DNA of 64,000 nucleotides from JADKCL01 sp031424495 (GTDB taxonomy: Bacteria; Bacteroidota; Bacteroidia; J057; JADKCL01). Made by a program: the position numbers and the translations under genes. The notes below the pieces were generated by a model. It did no database searches. It worked only from the letters and a program-made list of their open reading frames with translations, and had not been told where the DNA came from. Shown here piece by piece: positions 8,253 to 18,024 of the stretch. Each line of letters begins with the position of its first letter. The stretch's first letter is position 1. Where the stretch lies: assembly GCA_031424495.1 (NCBI GenBank), contig JANPHP010000034.1:1-64000 (forward strand), written 5' to 3'.

Positions 8253-11200
8253 TTATAGGGCAATTTTGATCCAACCTTGTATGCCATCGATCTCAATGGA
8301 GTGCCCATCGGTCATTCCAGATGTGATATCCAATGAGTTAGAAAGCGTTTCACTACAAATATACATTTTATTCTCAGTCAACGCCTCATGCCACTCAACT
8401 AGGTCTGAGATCTGGATATCGATGCGATCTGTCACTTCCAAGCCGCTATCCTTGCGCAGGGATTGCACACGGCTCACGACCTCGCGGGCCAAGCCCTCGC
8501 GCCTGAGCGTGTCGGTAAGCGTGAGGTCGAGCGCGACCGTCACTTTTTCGTTGCCCGCGACGCGCCAACCCGGCACGTCGTCGGTGCGGATCTCGACATC
8601 CTCGCTCGTGAGCTCAAAGGGCGCTCCATCGACATCGATCGTGATCTTGCCGTTTTTGGCAAGGGCCGCAAACTCTGCATTTCCAAATTTTTGGATGGCC
8701 TCGGCGGCAAATTTCATTTTTTGACCGAGGCGCGCGCCGAGTGCCTTGAAATTGGCTTTGGCCTTTTTCACGATCACGGTGTTGCCATCGCCATCGCGCA
8801 CGATTTCGAGGGCCTTGACGTTGATCTCGGAAAGGATGATGTCTTGCACGGCCAGCACTTGCTGCGCCATGGCCTCGTCGAGCACCGGCACGAGCACACG
8901 TGCGAGCGGCTGACGCACCTTCACATTCACCTGCGGATTCTTGCGGATGCTGTGCACAAGCGAGGTGATCTCGCGGGCAAAAACCATGCGTTGCTCGAGG
9001 TCGGCATCGATCTCGAAAGGATTGGAAACGGGGAAGCGACTCAGGTGAACCGATTCAAAAGGCTCCAGTCCAGTGATGCTATTGAGGTCGGTGTAAAGTT
9101 TCTCACTGTAAAATGGCGCGTAGGATGCCATCAATTTGCTGAGGGCGAGCAGGCATTCATACAAGGTCTGGTAGGCGGCGACCTTCTCTTCGGTGAGCTC
9201 GCCTTTCCAGAAGATGCGGCGGCTCAAGCGCACATACCAGTTGCTCAATTCGTCGAGAAATGCCTCCATGGCTTGGATGCCGCGGTGCGGCTCATAGTCG
9301 CCCAAGAAGCCGTCGACATCAGCGATGAGGGTATTGAGCTTGGACATGATCCACCGATCCAACTCGCGGCGCTCGCTGACCGGGATGCGCGGCTGACTGA
9401 AGTCAAAACCGTCGACATTCGCATACTGCGCAAAGAAGAAATAGGTGTTGAAGAGCGTACCGAAATAGCTCTGCTGGGTCTCCTTGAGTTCGTCCATGTT
9501 GAACTTCAAGTTGTCCCAGGGCGCGGAGTGGCCGACCATGTACCAGCGTGCGACGTCTGCGCCATACACGGGCAGCACCTCGACGGGGGCGATGACATTG
9601 CCACGGCTCTTTGACATCTTTTGCCCAAACTTGTCGAGCACCAATCCATTGGACACGACATTTTTATAGGCGATCTTGTCAAAGACGAGCGTCGCGATGG
9701 CATGCAGCGTGAAAAACCAGCCGCGCGTTTGGTCCACCCCCTCGTCGATGAGGTCGGCGGGGAAGTTTTGCTCAAAGAGTTCCTTGTTTTCAAAGGGATA
9801 GTGCAACTGAGCGGCAGGCATGGAGCCCGAGTCAAACCAGACGTCAATGAGGTCGGTCTCACGCCGCATGGGCCTGCCGGTGTCACTCACCAGCACGATC
9901 GCATCCACATAAGGGCGGTGCAGGTCGTCGCGCTGCGCAAACTCTGCCGCAAGTTCGGCGGTCATGAAGCCTGCGGCAACGGCCTTGGCCATCTCCTCCA
10001 CCAAATGCGCCCGTGAGCTGATGCATTTGAGTTCGGTATAGTCGTCGCTTGCCCAGATCGGGAGGGGAATGCCCCAGAAACGGGAACGGCTCAGGTTCCA
10101 GTCGACCAGATTCTCCAGCCAGTTGCCAAATCGGCCTGTGCCTGTGCTCTCGGGCTTCCAGTTGATGGTCTTGTTCAGCTCGACCAGACGATCTTTCATC
10201 GCAGTGGTTTTGATGAACCAAGCATCAAGCGGATAGTAGAGGATGGGCTTGCTAGTGCGCCAGCAGTGAGGGTAATCGTGCTCGTATTTCTCTACCTTGA
10301 AAGCTTTGTTTTCTTCCTTGAGCTGGATGGCGATGAGCACGTCGGTCGACTTGTAATCGGCTGCGGTCTCATCCTCATCGGTGTAGTTTTTCACATACAT
10401 GCCAGCATAGGGCCCCATCTCGGGAACGAAACGTCCCTTTTTGTCAACCAAAGGACCTTTGGAACCATCGGGGTAGTTTACCAATAGGGCTGGGATGTCG
10501 TTTTGGGCAGCCACTCTGAAGTCATCTGCGCCAAATGTCGGGGCGATGTGTACGATCCCTGTACCATCGTTCGTCGTCACGAAGTCACCAATGATAACGC
10601 GGAAGGCGTCGCCATCCATAGGCTGCACGTAAGGCATGAGCTGTTCGTAGTGCACCCCTGCCAGGTCTGCGCCATCGAATAGAACGCCTTTGTCTTCTAT
10701 TAGTTTCTCTAAGGTATAAACATTGATCGTTAGACCATCGTAATCGAAAGTCGCTTCCTTAAGCTTTTTGTCAATTTCAGGAAGAATATTTGGTATACTA
10801 ACCTTTTCAAACGTATCAACGATGAAAATGCCGTGGATCGATTTTTGGCTCTTTATTCCTTTGCAAAATTGATCTAACTTTCTTTGATCAAGAACACTAG
10901 AAACCTCAACGGGGATTACTTCGTCATTGGAAATGGTGGTGCCATCATAATCCATTTTACCCAAAGAATCGACGAAAACTCCATCCATTAAACTCTCAAT
11001 GACCCATTTCTCCAATTGTTCTGGTCGAAGGACCTTCCTCAAAGTTTCCAATCCAAGGATTACATGCACCTCGGATTTTGTATATTGGTTAATGGTTTTG
11101 ACTTTAACGTAACGAATATTTTTCCCAACTGCAAGAGCAGTATTGCTGGGTAGAGTCCAGGGTGTAGTCGTCCACGCGAGCAAATAGACTTCGTTGGCTT

Positions 11201-11903
11201 CCTCGAAGAGTTTCTCCGAAACTGCATCCCTGACAACATTGAATTGCGCCACGATCGTGGTGTCCTTCACAAGCTGATAGGCGCCTGGCTGGTTCAGCTC
11301 GGCATTGCTAAGCCCAGTGCCAGCAGCAGGTGAATAAGGCTGGATCGAATAACCTTTGTACAAGAGGCCCTTGTCAAACAACTGGCGCAGCAGCCACCAG
11401 CAACTCTCGATGTAGTTGCTTTCGTAGGTGATATAGGGATGCTCGAGATCCACCCAATAGCCCATATTCGTCGTGACTTCGTTCCACTCGTCGGTGAAAC
11501 GCATCACAGATTCCCTGCAAGCCTTGTTGTAGTCCTCGACCGAGATTTTGGTGCCGATGTCGTCCTTGGTGATGCCGAGTTCCTTCTCGACATTGAGCTC
11601 GATGGGCAGGCCGTGGGTGTCCCAGCCGGCCTTGCGGTGTACTTGGAAACCCTTGAGGGTCTTGTAGCGGCAAAAGATGTCTTTGATCGAGCGGCTCATC
11701 ACGTGGTGGATGCCGGGGTGACCATTGGCGCTGGGCGGGCCTTCGTAGAAGACAAATGCGGGGCCACCTTCACGCGTGGAAATGCTCTTTTTGAAAATGT
11801 CGTTGGTCTTCCAGAATTCAAGGATTTTTTTGTCGAGCTCTGGCAATGAGAGCTTTTGGTACTCTGGGTACCGCTTTTCCGATGTCGATTGCTTCGTTTC
11901 CAT
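8253..11903 (-). CDS. ileS: Isoleucyl-tRNA synthetase with an unusual internal insertion
   Basis: Charges tRNA-Ile and edits mischarged valine. Class I signatures are present: the HIGH-type motif GHPGIHH at about residues 61-67, WTTTPWTLPSN, and KFGQKMSKSRGNV near residue 760. The C-terminal part is of the long, eukaryote-like type. At about 1216 residues it exceeds the usual 1050-1150 of this type. The excess maps to an AT-rich stretch at about 10680-11100 (43 of 120 G/C at 10741-10860) inside the editing domain, between VKVKTINQYT and GADLAGVHYEQL, roughly residues 268-408. The frame is open throughout. ATG at 11903 is preferred over TTG at 11942. Confidence 0.95.
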   Translation of the reverse strand: METKQSTSEKRYPEYQKLSLPELDKKILEFWKTNDIFKKSISTREGGPAFVFYEGPPSANGHPGIHHVMSRSIKDIFCRYKTLKGFQVHRKAGWDTHGLPIELNVEKELGITKDDIGTKISVEDYNKACRESVMRFTDEWNEVTTNMGYWVDLEHPYITYESNYIESCWWLLRQLFDKGLLYKGYSIQPYSPAAGTGLSNAELNQPGAYQLVKDTTIVAQFNVVRDAVSEKLFEEANEVYLLAWTTTPWTLPSNTALAVGKNIRYVKVKTINQYTKSEVHVILGLETLRKVLRPEQLEKWVIESLMDGVFVDSLGKMDYDGTTISNDEVIPVEVSSVLDQRKLDQFCKGIKSQKSIHGIFIVDTFEKVSIPNILPEIDKKLKEATFDYDGLTINVYTLEKLIEDKGVLFDGADLAGVHYEQLMPYVQPMDGDAFRVIIGDFVTTNDGTGIVHIAPTFGADDFRVAAQNDIPALLVNYPDGSKGPLVDKKGRFVPEMGPYAGMYVKNYTDEDETAADYKSTDVLIAIQLKEENKAFKVEKYEHDYPHCWRTSKPILYYPLDAWFIKTTAMKDRLVELNKTINWKPESTGTGRFGNWLENLVDWNLSRSRFWGIPLPIWASDDYTELKCISSRAHLVEEMAKAVAAGFMTAELAAEFAQRDDLHRPYVDAIVLVSDTGRPMRRETDLIDVWFDSGSMPAAQLHYPFENKELFEQNFPADLIDEGVDQTRGWFFTLHAIATLVFDKIAYKNVVSNGLVLDKFGQKMSKSRGNVIAPVEVLPVYGADVARWYMVGHSAPWDNLKFNMDELKETQQSYFGTLFNTYFFFAQYANVDGFDFSQPRIPVSERRELDRWIMSKLNTLIADVDGFLGDYEPHRGIQAMEAFLDELSNWYVRLSRRIFWKGELTEEKVAAYQTLYECLLALSKLMASYAPFYSEKLYTDLNSITGLEPFESVHLSRFPVSNPFEIDADLEQRMVFAREITSLVHSIRKNPQVNVKVRQPLARVLVPVLDEAMAQQVLAVQDIILSEINVKALEIVRDGDGNTVIVKKAKANFKALGARLGQKMKFAAEAIQKFGNAEFAALAKNGKITIDVDGAPFELTSEDVEIRTDDVPGWRVAGNEKVTVALDLTLTDTLRREGLAREVVSRVQSLRKDSGLEVTDRIDIQISDLVEWHEALTENKMYICSETLSNSLDITSGMTDGHSIEIDGIQGWIKIAL

Positions 11904-12085
11904 TTTTACAATTGAGATTTCTGGTGGGCCTTTGGGCCCCAATGCCTTGCTGTTGTAGCGATTAGACTCCGTTAGGGATGCCTAGACCGCTCTTCAAAAA
12001 GAGTTTGCAAAGGTAGGAAAAGTTCACAAGGCTGAGAAGGCCAAAATGATGGCGATGTGGAATGTTCGCTTGGCGCACTAAAATT

Positions 12086-12113
12086 GAAGCGGGCACCCAA
12101 GGATGCCCGCTTC
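12086..12113 (-). terminator. Hairpin downstream of the T9SS cargo gene
   Basis: Perfect 10-base stem GAAGCGGGCA / TGCCCGCTTC with an eight-base loop, followed on the minus strand by AATTTTAG. It lies 34 bases beyond the stop at 12148 and is a plausible intrinsic terminator with a short T-tract. Confidence 0.6.
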
Positions 12114-12147
12114 AGACCACTTTCTGTTGATTGACGAAATATCTTAT

Positions 12148-14415
12148 TCAATGCAAGACTTCCACTTTGCCGTGAAAGAGCTTGCCATTGATGGAGAATA
12201 CATAAAAATAGAGCCCGTTTGCGAGGTCATCGATCATGACAGTCTCTGTGAAGCGCCCGCGAAAGCCTGTCGAGAAATTTTCTTGCTTCATGAGCATGCC
12301 AGAGAGGTTGTACATGGCAAAAGATGTCGCGCCGCCTTGGTCGGTGTAATAATCGATCGTGACAAGTCGGCTGGCGGGGTTGGGATACAGACGATGCAAA
12401 ATCGGGGCATCAGCTCCCTTGATTTGCACTTCTTGGTATTCGGTGTAATCGGCTGTGCCGTCGAGATCGACCTGCTGCACACGGTAATACCAAGGCTTGC
12501 CCAAGTATTCGGGATGATCGACGTACGTGTAGGAACTGCCGCTGTTCTCCGATCCTTGTGGTTCCACAAATGCAATGGATTCCCAAACAAAATTATCCTT
12601 TCCAGCCTTGCTGCGCTGATAGCCGCGCTGCACGTAAAAGCCAAGGTTGTTGACTTCGGCTCCCGTCGACCAATCGACTTGGACGGTTTCAGGACCTGTC
12701 GGCTTCGCCTGAAAATTGGTCCACTCAACTGGCAGATTGGAAAAGACGCGTGTTACCAAAAAGTCGCAGTCATCAGCACTGTAGCCGTCGATCATCAATA
12801 CATAAGTATTGCCGATGGTGAGCCCTGTCGCTTGGATGATCCCGTCCGACTGTTGCATCGGATTCCAGCAATTGGAGTAGGGCGTGTAGTTGATGCAATC
12901 CAATGTCTGGTACACGCGACCCTGTATCCCAAATCCGGAAAGGCAATTGGTGACCTTGACCTTCAAGGTCATCTTGGTCGAGTCGGCCACAAATGAGAAC
13001 CAACCATTGTTTTCAATCGATCCGCAAAAGTCTGAACTCAAGTCGGCCGTGACATCTGGCGTGAAGTTTAGGTCGCTATGGCCGCAGACCGTATCCAGCA
13101 AGCCAAAGGAGACCGCCTGCGGGGTACCGCAGTTGTTGTTCAGATTTGGGTTGTAGGTACACTCGGGCGCGCATCGGTCGACCGCGATGTCAAAAGAGGT
13201 ACACAGCGGATTGGGCTGGGTGGACACCATGAAGTAGTAGGTCCCAGGAGCCATAAGTGAGATATTGCGCAATTTGGGATTGCCGCTGGTGGCCGTGCGA
13301 GACGCGATGCAGGTCGTACCCAAGACGTTGGGGCAGCCGTTGTACACAAAGAAGCCCGTGTTCGTGGCGGTCATCGCCAGCGAAATATTGATGCATTCAT
13401 TGCCAGGCGAGACATATTTGAAAAGAAAGTCTTCGCCGTTCATGAAGGTGCTGCCGCAAGCCATGGTACTATTGTATGTGTTACCGCGACCACAGGTTGT
13501 AAAGCCCACTTGCGAGTAAGGAATGGAGGGTATCGTGAAGGCCGACGCGCAAGTTGCTCCCTGACCGATCCCGACACAAGGCAAGATCGACAGGTCAAAT
13601 CCGGTGCAAGGAACAGAGGCCGATCGGGTATCGACCACCAGATAATATTGCCCAGTAGTCGGCAACGTGATATTGGAGAGCTGCGGATTGCCTGCAGACC
13701 CCTCCTGAAATGCTACGCAACTTGTGCCGCCGAGATTGGGGCAACCATTGAACAGAAAAAGTCCTGTATAGATAAATGTGTTGTTGGTGTAGATGGAGAT
13801 GCATTGCCCAGCAGTACCATCAAACTTGGCTACAAAGTCTGGGCCAGTCATGTAGACCGAGGGGCAACCGGCGTTGCTGGTATATTCGTTTCCATAATTG
13901 CAGGTCGTTAGTCCGGTCTGCACGAATGGGATCGAAGGCACAACCCAAGGTGTAGCACATGTGCGGCCCGCAGCGCCGAGTGGATCGAGCTCCGTGTGAT
14001 ATGCCAAAATCGAGCAACCAGGGTCGGTCTGGCATACAGCTTTGTTCACGAGCACCCTAAACCAGCCTGTAGATGGTGGATTCCAAAACCAAAGAAAATC
14101 GCCCAAGCCGCATTGGCTACCGTTGGTGTGCCCGCCTGCATAGGTGTCGGCGTCTGTGCGGATCGTGATTTCTGAGTCAAAGGTGGCCAAACCACCGCCA
14201 TTGCAAAAGCTAAATGTGACTGGAGTACCTGCTGTAGCAAAGAAACGGTAGTATTCACCCCCACGGATGCAAGGAATTGTCTGCCAACTCAGGGTAGGCG
14301 TGATGATGCCTGCGTAGGTCCCTCCTACGCACTGGGAATAAAGACCCCCGATCGACGGAACGCCCACCCATATCACCGACAGTATCAATGCGATCCAAAG
14401 TAACCGTTTTTCCAT
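12148..14415 (-). CDS. Secreted repeat protein with T9SS sorting domain
   Basis: A 755-residue exported protein. It has an N-terminal signal peptide (RLLWIALILSVIWVGVP), then at least two Cys-rich repeats of about 130 residues in which FLFKYVSPGNECINISL and FVAKFDGTAGQCISIYT align, each followed by a NGCPN(V/L)xGTxC segment and a GxYYxxVxT strand. A related third domain follows, then a FN3-like region (LPVEWTNFQAKP, a phrase typical of Bacteroidota surface proteins) and a C-terminal T9SS type A sorting domain (LYPNPASRLVTIDYY, then NGLYFYVFSING). The cargo function is unknown; pre-peptidase C-terminal-like or adhesion modules fit. ATG at 14415; the frame also opens at a TTG two codons earlier. 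Confidence 0.85.
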   Translation of the reverse strand: MEKRLLWIALILSVIWVGVPSIGGLYSQCVGGTYAGIITPTLSWQTIPCIRGGEYYRFFATAGTPVTFSFCNGGGLATFDSEITIRTDADTYAGGHTNGSQCGLGDFLWFWNPPSTGWFRVLVNKAVCQTDPGCSILAYHTELDPLGAAGRTCATPWVVPSIPFVQTGLTTCNYGNEYTSNAGCPSVYMTGPDFVAKFDGTAGQCISIYTNNTFIYTGLFLFNGCPNLGGTSCVAFQEGSAGNPQLSNITLPTTGQYYLVVDTRSASVPCTGFDLSILPCVGIGQGATCASAFTIPSIPYSQVGFTTCGRGNTYNSTMACGSTFMNGEDFLFKYVSPGNECINISLAMTATNTGFFVYNGCPNVLGTTCIASRTATSGNPKLRNISLMAPGTYYFMVSTQPNPLCTSFDIAVDRCAPECTYNPNLNNNCGTPQAVSFGLLDTVCGHSDLNFTPDVTADLSSDFCGSIENNGWFSFVADSTKMTLKVKVTNCLSGFGIQGRVYQTLDCINYTPYSNCWNPMQQSDGIIQATGLTIGNTYVLMIDGYSADDCDFLVTRVFSNLPVEWTNFQAKPTGPETVQVDWSTGAEVNNLGFYVQRGYQRSKAGKDNFVWESIAFVEPQGSENSGSSYTYVDHPEYLGKPWYYRVQQVDLDGTADYTEYQEVQIKGADAPILHRLYPNPASRLVTIDYYTDQGGATSFAMYNLSGMLMKQENFSTGFRGRFTETVMIDDLANGLYFYVFSINGKLFHGKVEVLH

Positions 14416-14692
14416 TTCCAACCCTTTACCCTAAAATCAGGCCGCCCGAGGCAACGCTATAAACATCGATTGTCTGCGATGGTTGAAAATACTCCTTACA
14501 CCAATGATTTGAGAAACCAATTTAGAATGTGTTTTCTTCACATCCAAATGTGCATATCTCGGCCATGTTGGAAAAAACGCGAATTTATCTACGGAAAAGC
14601 GGGTTTTCCCTTCCCTTGATTGTTCGTATTATTGGATGAACGATACGAATGTGAAGATCAATATCTCGTATCCTTCGACGAAAATCCAAAAA

Positions 14693-15700
14693 TTAACCTA
14701 ATTGCAATGCTTGCCAAATTTTGTCATTTAGCTCATCCAAGCCCACTTGAGCCACCGATGAGATCGCTAGCACTTCGTGGCCTTTGGCAGATTTTTCCAT
14801 TTTCTTTTGGAGCTTAGAGAGCTCCTTGGCATCCATCAAATCGCTTTTGGTGAGCGTGATAATGCGCGTTTTTTCAAGCAATTCAGGGTTAAAGGCCTCC
14901 AATTCGTTGAGCAATGTCTTGTATTCGCCCACTGGATCGGTGCTGTCGGCAGCGATCATGAGCAACAAAATCGAATTGCGCTCCACGTGCCGGAGAAACG
15001 TGTGACCCAATCCTTTCCCCTCATGCGCGCCCTCGATAATTCCTGGGATATCGGCCATCACGTAAGAAAGAAATTCGCGGTATTTGACAATTCCGAGGTT
15101 GGGAACGAGGGTCGTGAAGGGATAATCGGCAATCTTGGGCTTGGCAGCGCTCATCACTGAGAGTAATGTCGATTTGCCAGCATTGGGAAATCCGACCAAG
15201 CCGACGTCTGCGAGCAGCTTCAATTCCAGCACCGCCACAAGCTCACGTGGCAAGCCGCCAGGACCCGAATAGGTCGGCACCTGATTGCTCGCGGAGCGAA
15301 AGTGCCAATTGCCCTTGCCGCCATGCCCGCCTTCGACCAAGATCAGTTGCTGATCATGCTCGGTGATCTCACCGAGGAAATCTCCGGTCTCCGAGTCGTG
15401 CACGGTCGTGCCGAGCGGCACCATCAAGACTTCGTCCTTGCCATCGCGCCCGCTGCGCCGGCCGCCTTCGCCATTGTTGCCCGGCTGCGCCTTGATGAAC
15501 TTGCGGTAGCGCAAGTCGAGCAGGGTCCACATCTGCGCGTTGCCTTGCAAGATGATGTGGCCACCGCGGCCGCCATCGCCGCCCTCTGGGCCGCCCTTGG
15601 GCACGTGTTTTTCACGGCGCCAAGCGACAACGCCATCACCGCCCTTGCCACTGGTAAAGTAGATCTGGACGTGGTCGACAAAAGGGCTGGCTAATGACAT
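14693..15700 (-). CDS. obgE: GTPase Obg
   Basis: Ribosome-associated GTPase acting in 50S assembly and the stringent response. The 335 residues comprise the glycine-rich Obg fold at 1-158 (GGPEGGDGGRGGHI) and the GTPase domain with G1 GFPNAGKSTLL, G2 DYPFTTLVPNLGI, G3 DIPGIIEGAHEGKGLG and G4 TKSDL in place of NKxD. The variable C-terminal extension of some family members is absent. It lies just downstream of adk on the same strand. Confidence 0.95.
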   Translation of the reverse strand: MSLASPFVDHVQIYFTSGKGGDGVVAWRREKHVPKGGPEGGDGGRGGHIILQGNAQMWTLLDLRYRKFIKAQPGNNGEGGRRSGRDGKDEVLMVPLGTTVHDSETGDFLGEITEHDQQLILVEGGHGGKGNWHFRSASNQVPTYSGPGGLPRELVAVLELKLLADVGLVGFPNAGKSTLLSVMSAAKPKIADYPFTTLVPNLGIVKYREFLSYVMADIPGIIEGAHEGKGLGHTFLRHVERNSILLLMIAADSTDPVGEYKTLLNELEAFNPELLEKTRIITLTKSDLMDAKELSKLQKKMEKSAKGHEVLAISSVAQVGLDELNDKIWQALQLG

Positions 15701-15771
15701 ATATATATAGTGTGTAGCAGTGTCGACCCGGGCCTAAGACACGGGCGATTGCTGGAGAATAAAATTTAGAA

Positions 15772-16356
15772 TCAGCCCTTGATAAGCGATTGGTCTACAA
15801 CAGCAACAAGCCTGGAGAAGATTTCGCTGACACTGCCCATGCCATCGACCATGTGCAGCTTACCCTGTGCTCTGTAAATCGTTGCGACAGGCAAAGTCTT
15901 GGTGTTGTATTCGATCACGCGTGCTTCGATCACCTCAACGGTATCGTCTGCACGGCCTAGTTCAACGGCACGTTGCAAAAGTCGCTTGACGAGCTCCTCT
16001 TGGGGCACGTCCAAAAAGAGGGTGGCCGTAGCACTCGTGCCGATCTCTTGGAGGTAACCATCGAGGGTATGCGCCTGCTCGACTGTGCGCGGATAACCAT
16101 CAAAGATGAATCCTGGCACCGAGCCAGCATGCGCCTTGAGTTGGCTTTGCACGATTTCGTTCACGATCTCGTCTGAAACCAGCATGCCCGTGGCCATGAT
16201 GGCCGCCACGCGATTGCCGAGTTCGGAACCTGAAGCTTTTTCTGCGCGGAGCATGTCGCCCGTAGACAAGTGCTTCAATCCGTATTTCTCCACCAATTTG
16301 GCGGCTTGCGTGCCTTTGCCAGATCCGGGAGGGCCAAAAAGTACAATGTTCAACAT
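15772..16356 (-). CDS. adk: Adenylate kinase
   Basis: Interconverts ATP + AMP and 2 ADP. The Walker A loop FGPPGSGKGTQ follows directly after the start MLNIVLFG; the AMP site shows STGDMLRAE and the FDGYPRTVEQA segment. The LID is short, without a zinc finger (ELGRADDTVEVIEARVIEYN), the small form common in Bacteroidota, giving 194 residues. ATG at 16356 is chosen because family members start at MLNI; ATG at 16368 is possible. It is followed by obgE on the same strand. Confidence 0.95.
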   Translation of the reverse strand: MLNIVLFGPPGSGKGTQAAKLVEKYGLKHLSTGDMLRAEKASGSELGNRVAAIMATGMLVSDEIVNEIVQSQLKAHAGSVPGFIFDGYPRTVEQAHTLDGYLQEIGTSATATLFLDVPQEELVKRLLQRAVELGRADDTVEVIEARVIEYNTKTLPVATIYRAQGKLHMVDGMGSVSEIFSRLVAVVDQSLIKG

Positions 16357-16460
16357 GTGCAAATCCATCGTCTTGTATTGAATCGAAGGAAGTGCAAAGG
16401 TACGCATTCGCCTTTGAAGTAATCAAGCAATTTGAAAGGAGTGATTGGGGATTAGGAATG

Positions 16461-16694
16461 AGGAATTAGAAATTAGGAATTCTGTGCGCCCCGTTTTGAT
16501 CTTCATTCCCCTGCGGGATCCCATCGTATTCCAGGCAAAATGAACTGCCGCGTTTGTTGAGGGTATGAATGCGTTTGCGAAAGCTGCGTTTACGGTGAAC
16601 CTGTGAAATTTTCACCGACGACCAAGGTGTTAAGGACAACAATTAGGAATTGCGGGGCGCTAACCACCCCCTCAATTCCTAATTTCTAATTCCT
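16461..16694. repeat. 234-base element bounded by 21-base inverted repeats
   Basis: AGGAATTAGAAATTAGGAAT plus one T at 16461-16481 is exactly inverted at 16674-16694. A further partial copy (CAATTAGGAATTG) lies inside at 16640-16652. The enclosed DNA has no gene. Related AT-rich words (CTAATTCCTAATTTCC) occur at 1639-1655 next to the sucB stop. The form suggests a small non-autonomous repeat rather than a terminator. This fills the 344-base gap between adk and the membrane gene. Confidence 0.6.
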
Positions 16695-16700
16695 AATTAG

Positions 16701-17387
16701 TCATAGCGCCCCAGGATTGTCCTTGATCATCAAGCTAATGTGCAGGTGGTCGCCTGTGCCTGTATGGCGCAGGGTGCGGTAGCCCATCAACCAAAAATAG
16801 GTTTCCAAGAGCTTGTTGCGCCATTCGGGCCGGTCGTTGGTGCGCAGGTCCAGGGCGTGTACATAACCATCGCTCTGCGGATAGTGGAGGCTTTTGTTTT
16901 TCATCGCGAGGCCCATTTCCCGGTAATCCAGATGGGTGCGCGACATGTCTGTGACGACCAAGGCGTAGTCAAAAACGATGAATGAGCTCACCCCCAGACG
17001 CAAGAGCGGATGCGTGGTCGTGTACTCGGCTTGCACGCCTTCGGTCTTTGCATTGCCCGCCGCCAAATACATGACCGCATAGAGGCAAAAGCCGCTCACT
17101 GCCACCAAGACCAGTTTGAGGTTGATGCGCTTGGCCTTCTCGACGGATTTTTTCTTTTGCACGACATGGCCCACGATCCAGACGAGGTAGAAATAGAGGG
17201 CAACCATGGAGGCGACGGCCGAGAGGGCGATGCAGAGGTAGGGATGCCACTCGGTGAGTTCATAAAGCGTGACGGAGCCGCGCAGGAGCAGGAAAAAGGG
17301 CAGCACCAATCCGCCCAAAAACTTGAGCGGCCATAGCAAAATGGAAACCAACAGGGAGGAACCGCCCTTTTTTTTCTTGGCGGCCAT
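16701..17387 (-). CDS. Membrane protein with a C-terminal His-rich domain, unknown
   Basis: A 228-residue protein with a Lys-rich start (MAAKKKKGG), four predicted membrane helices (about 12-35, 50-75, 92-112, 128-145) and a soluble C-terminal domain of about 80 residues. The latter contains YPQSDGYVHALDLRT and HTGTGDHLHISL. The His/Asp arrangement followed by HxH recalls D-Ala-D-Ala/murein LAS metallopeptidases, but the usual H(x)6D spacing is not met, so I keep it as unknown. It starts three bases after hpt ends, so the two are probably cotranscribed. The end abuts the 16461-16694 repeat. Confidence 0.7.
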   Translation of the reverse strand: MAAKKKKGGSSLLVSILLWPLKFLGGLVLPFFLLLRGSVTLYELTEWHPYLCIALSAVASMVALYFYLVWIVGHVVQKKKSVEKAKRINLKLVLVAVSGFCLYAVMYLAAGNAKTEGVQAEYTTTHPLLRLGVSSFIVFDYALVVTDMSRTHLDYREMGLAMKNKSLHYPQSDGYVHALDLRTNDRPEWRNKLLETYFWLMGYRTLRHTGTGDHLHISLMIKDNPGAL

Positions 17388-17390
17388 CGA

Positions 17391-17930
17391 TTAGGGTTTC
17401 AGGCTGTAGATCGCCCGCAAGTTGCGGCCACGCTCGGCGTAGTCGAGGCCATAGCCGACGACAAAGGCGTTCGGAATCTTGAAGCAATAGTATTCAGGCG
17501 GTGCCTCAAACTGATACATCTCATGCTTGAAGAGCAAGCTGGCAATCTTGACCGTGCTCGCCCCCTTGAGCAGCAGGTCGCGCCGCAACCAGTCGAGCGT
17601 GCGGCCCGTGTCCACGATATCCTCGACGATGAGCACGTCGCGGCCTTCTGGCGAATTGCTCAAATCAAGCAAAACCCGCATCTGCCCCGAACTCTTGGTG
17701 CCGCCATGGTAGGATGACAAACGCACAAACTGAATCTCAGGATCGAAATCAAGGTGGCGTGCAAGGTCGGCCGTGAAAACGAATGCGCCGTTCAGGACCG
17801 AGACGATCAGCGGATCCTTGCCCGCATAGTCACGGTTGATCTGCCGCGCGAGGTCGACGATGCGTGCTTGAATATTTTCCTCCGAGAGATATTCCTCAAA
17901 GGTCTTGTCCAGAATGTGGATGTCTTTCAT
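17391..17930 (-). CDS. hpt: Hypoxanthine phosphoribosyltransferase
   Basis: Purine salvage enzyme converting hypoxanthine (and usually guanine) with PRPP to IMP or GMP. The 179 residues show VLNGAFVFTADLARHL, the PRPP-binding loop DVLIVEDIVDTGRTLDWL, and the C-terminal YGLDYAERGRNL typical of the family. Length is normal. ATG at 17930. It is followed after three bases by the membrane protein gene. Confidence 0.94.
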   Translation of the reverse strand: MKDIHILDKTFEEYLSEENIQARIVDLARQINRDYAGKDPLIVSVLNGAFVFTADLARHLDFDPEIQFVRLSSYHGGTKSSGQMRVLLDLSNSPEGRDVLIVEDIVDTGRTLDWLRRDLLLKGASTVKIASLLFKHEMYQFEAPPEYYCFKIPNAFVVGYGLDYAERGRNLRAIYSLKP

Positions 17931-18024
17931 TGCCCAAAAAGCTTTTGCGAATATAGGGCTTTGAGCGAATGCATTTCCCTACACCGCGCTCGCCTAGCTC
18001 CGAATTTTTCACTAATTTTTCTCC

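Noticed and set aside
16701..17387. Firm call as an M15/LAS metallopeptidase
   Set aside because: HxH is present, but the first His/Asp spacing does not fit the family, so the gene is left as unknown.
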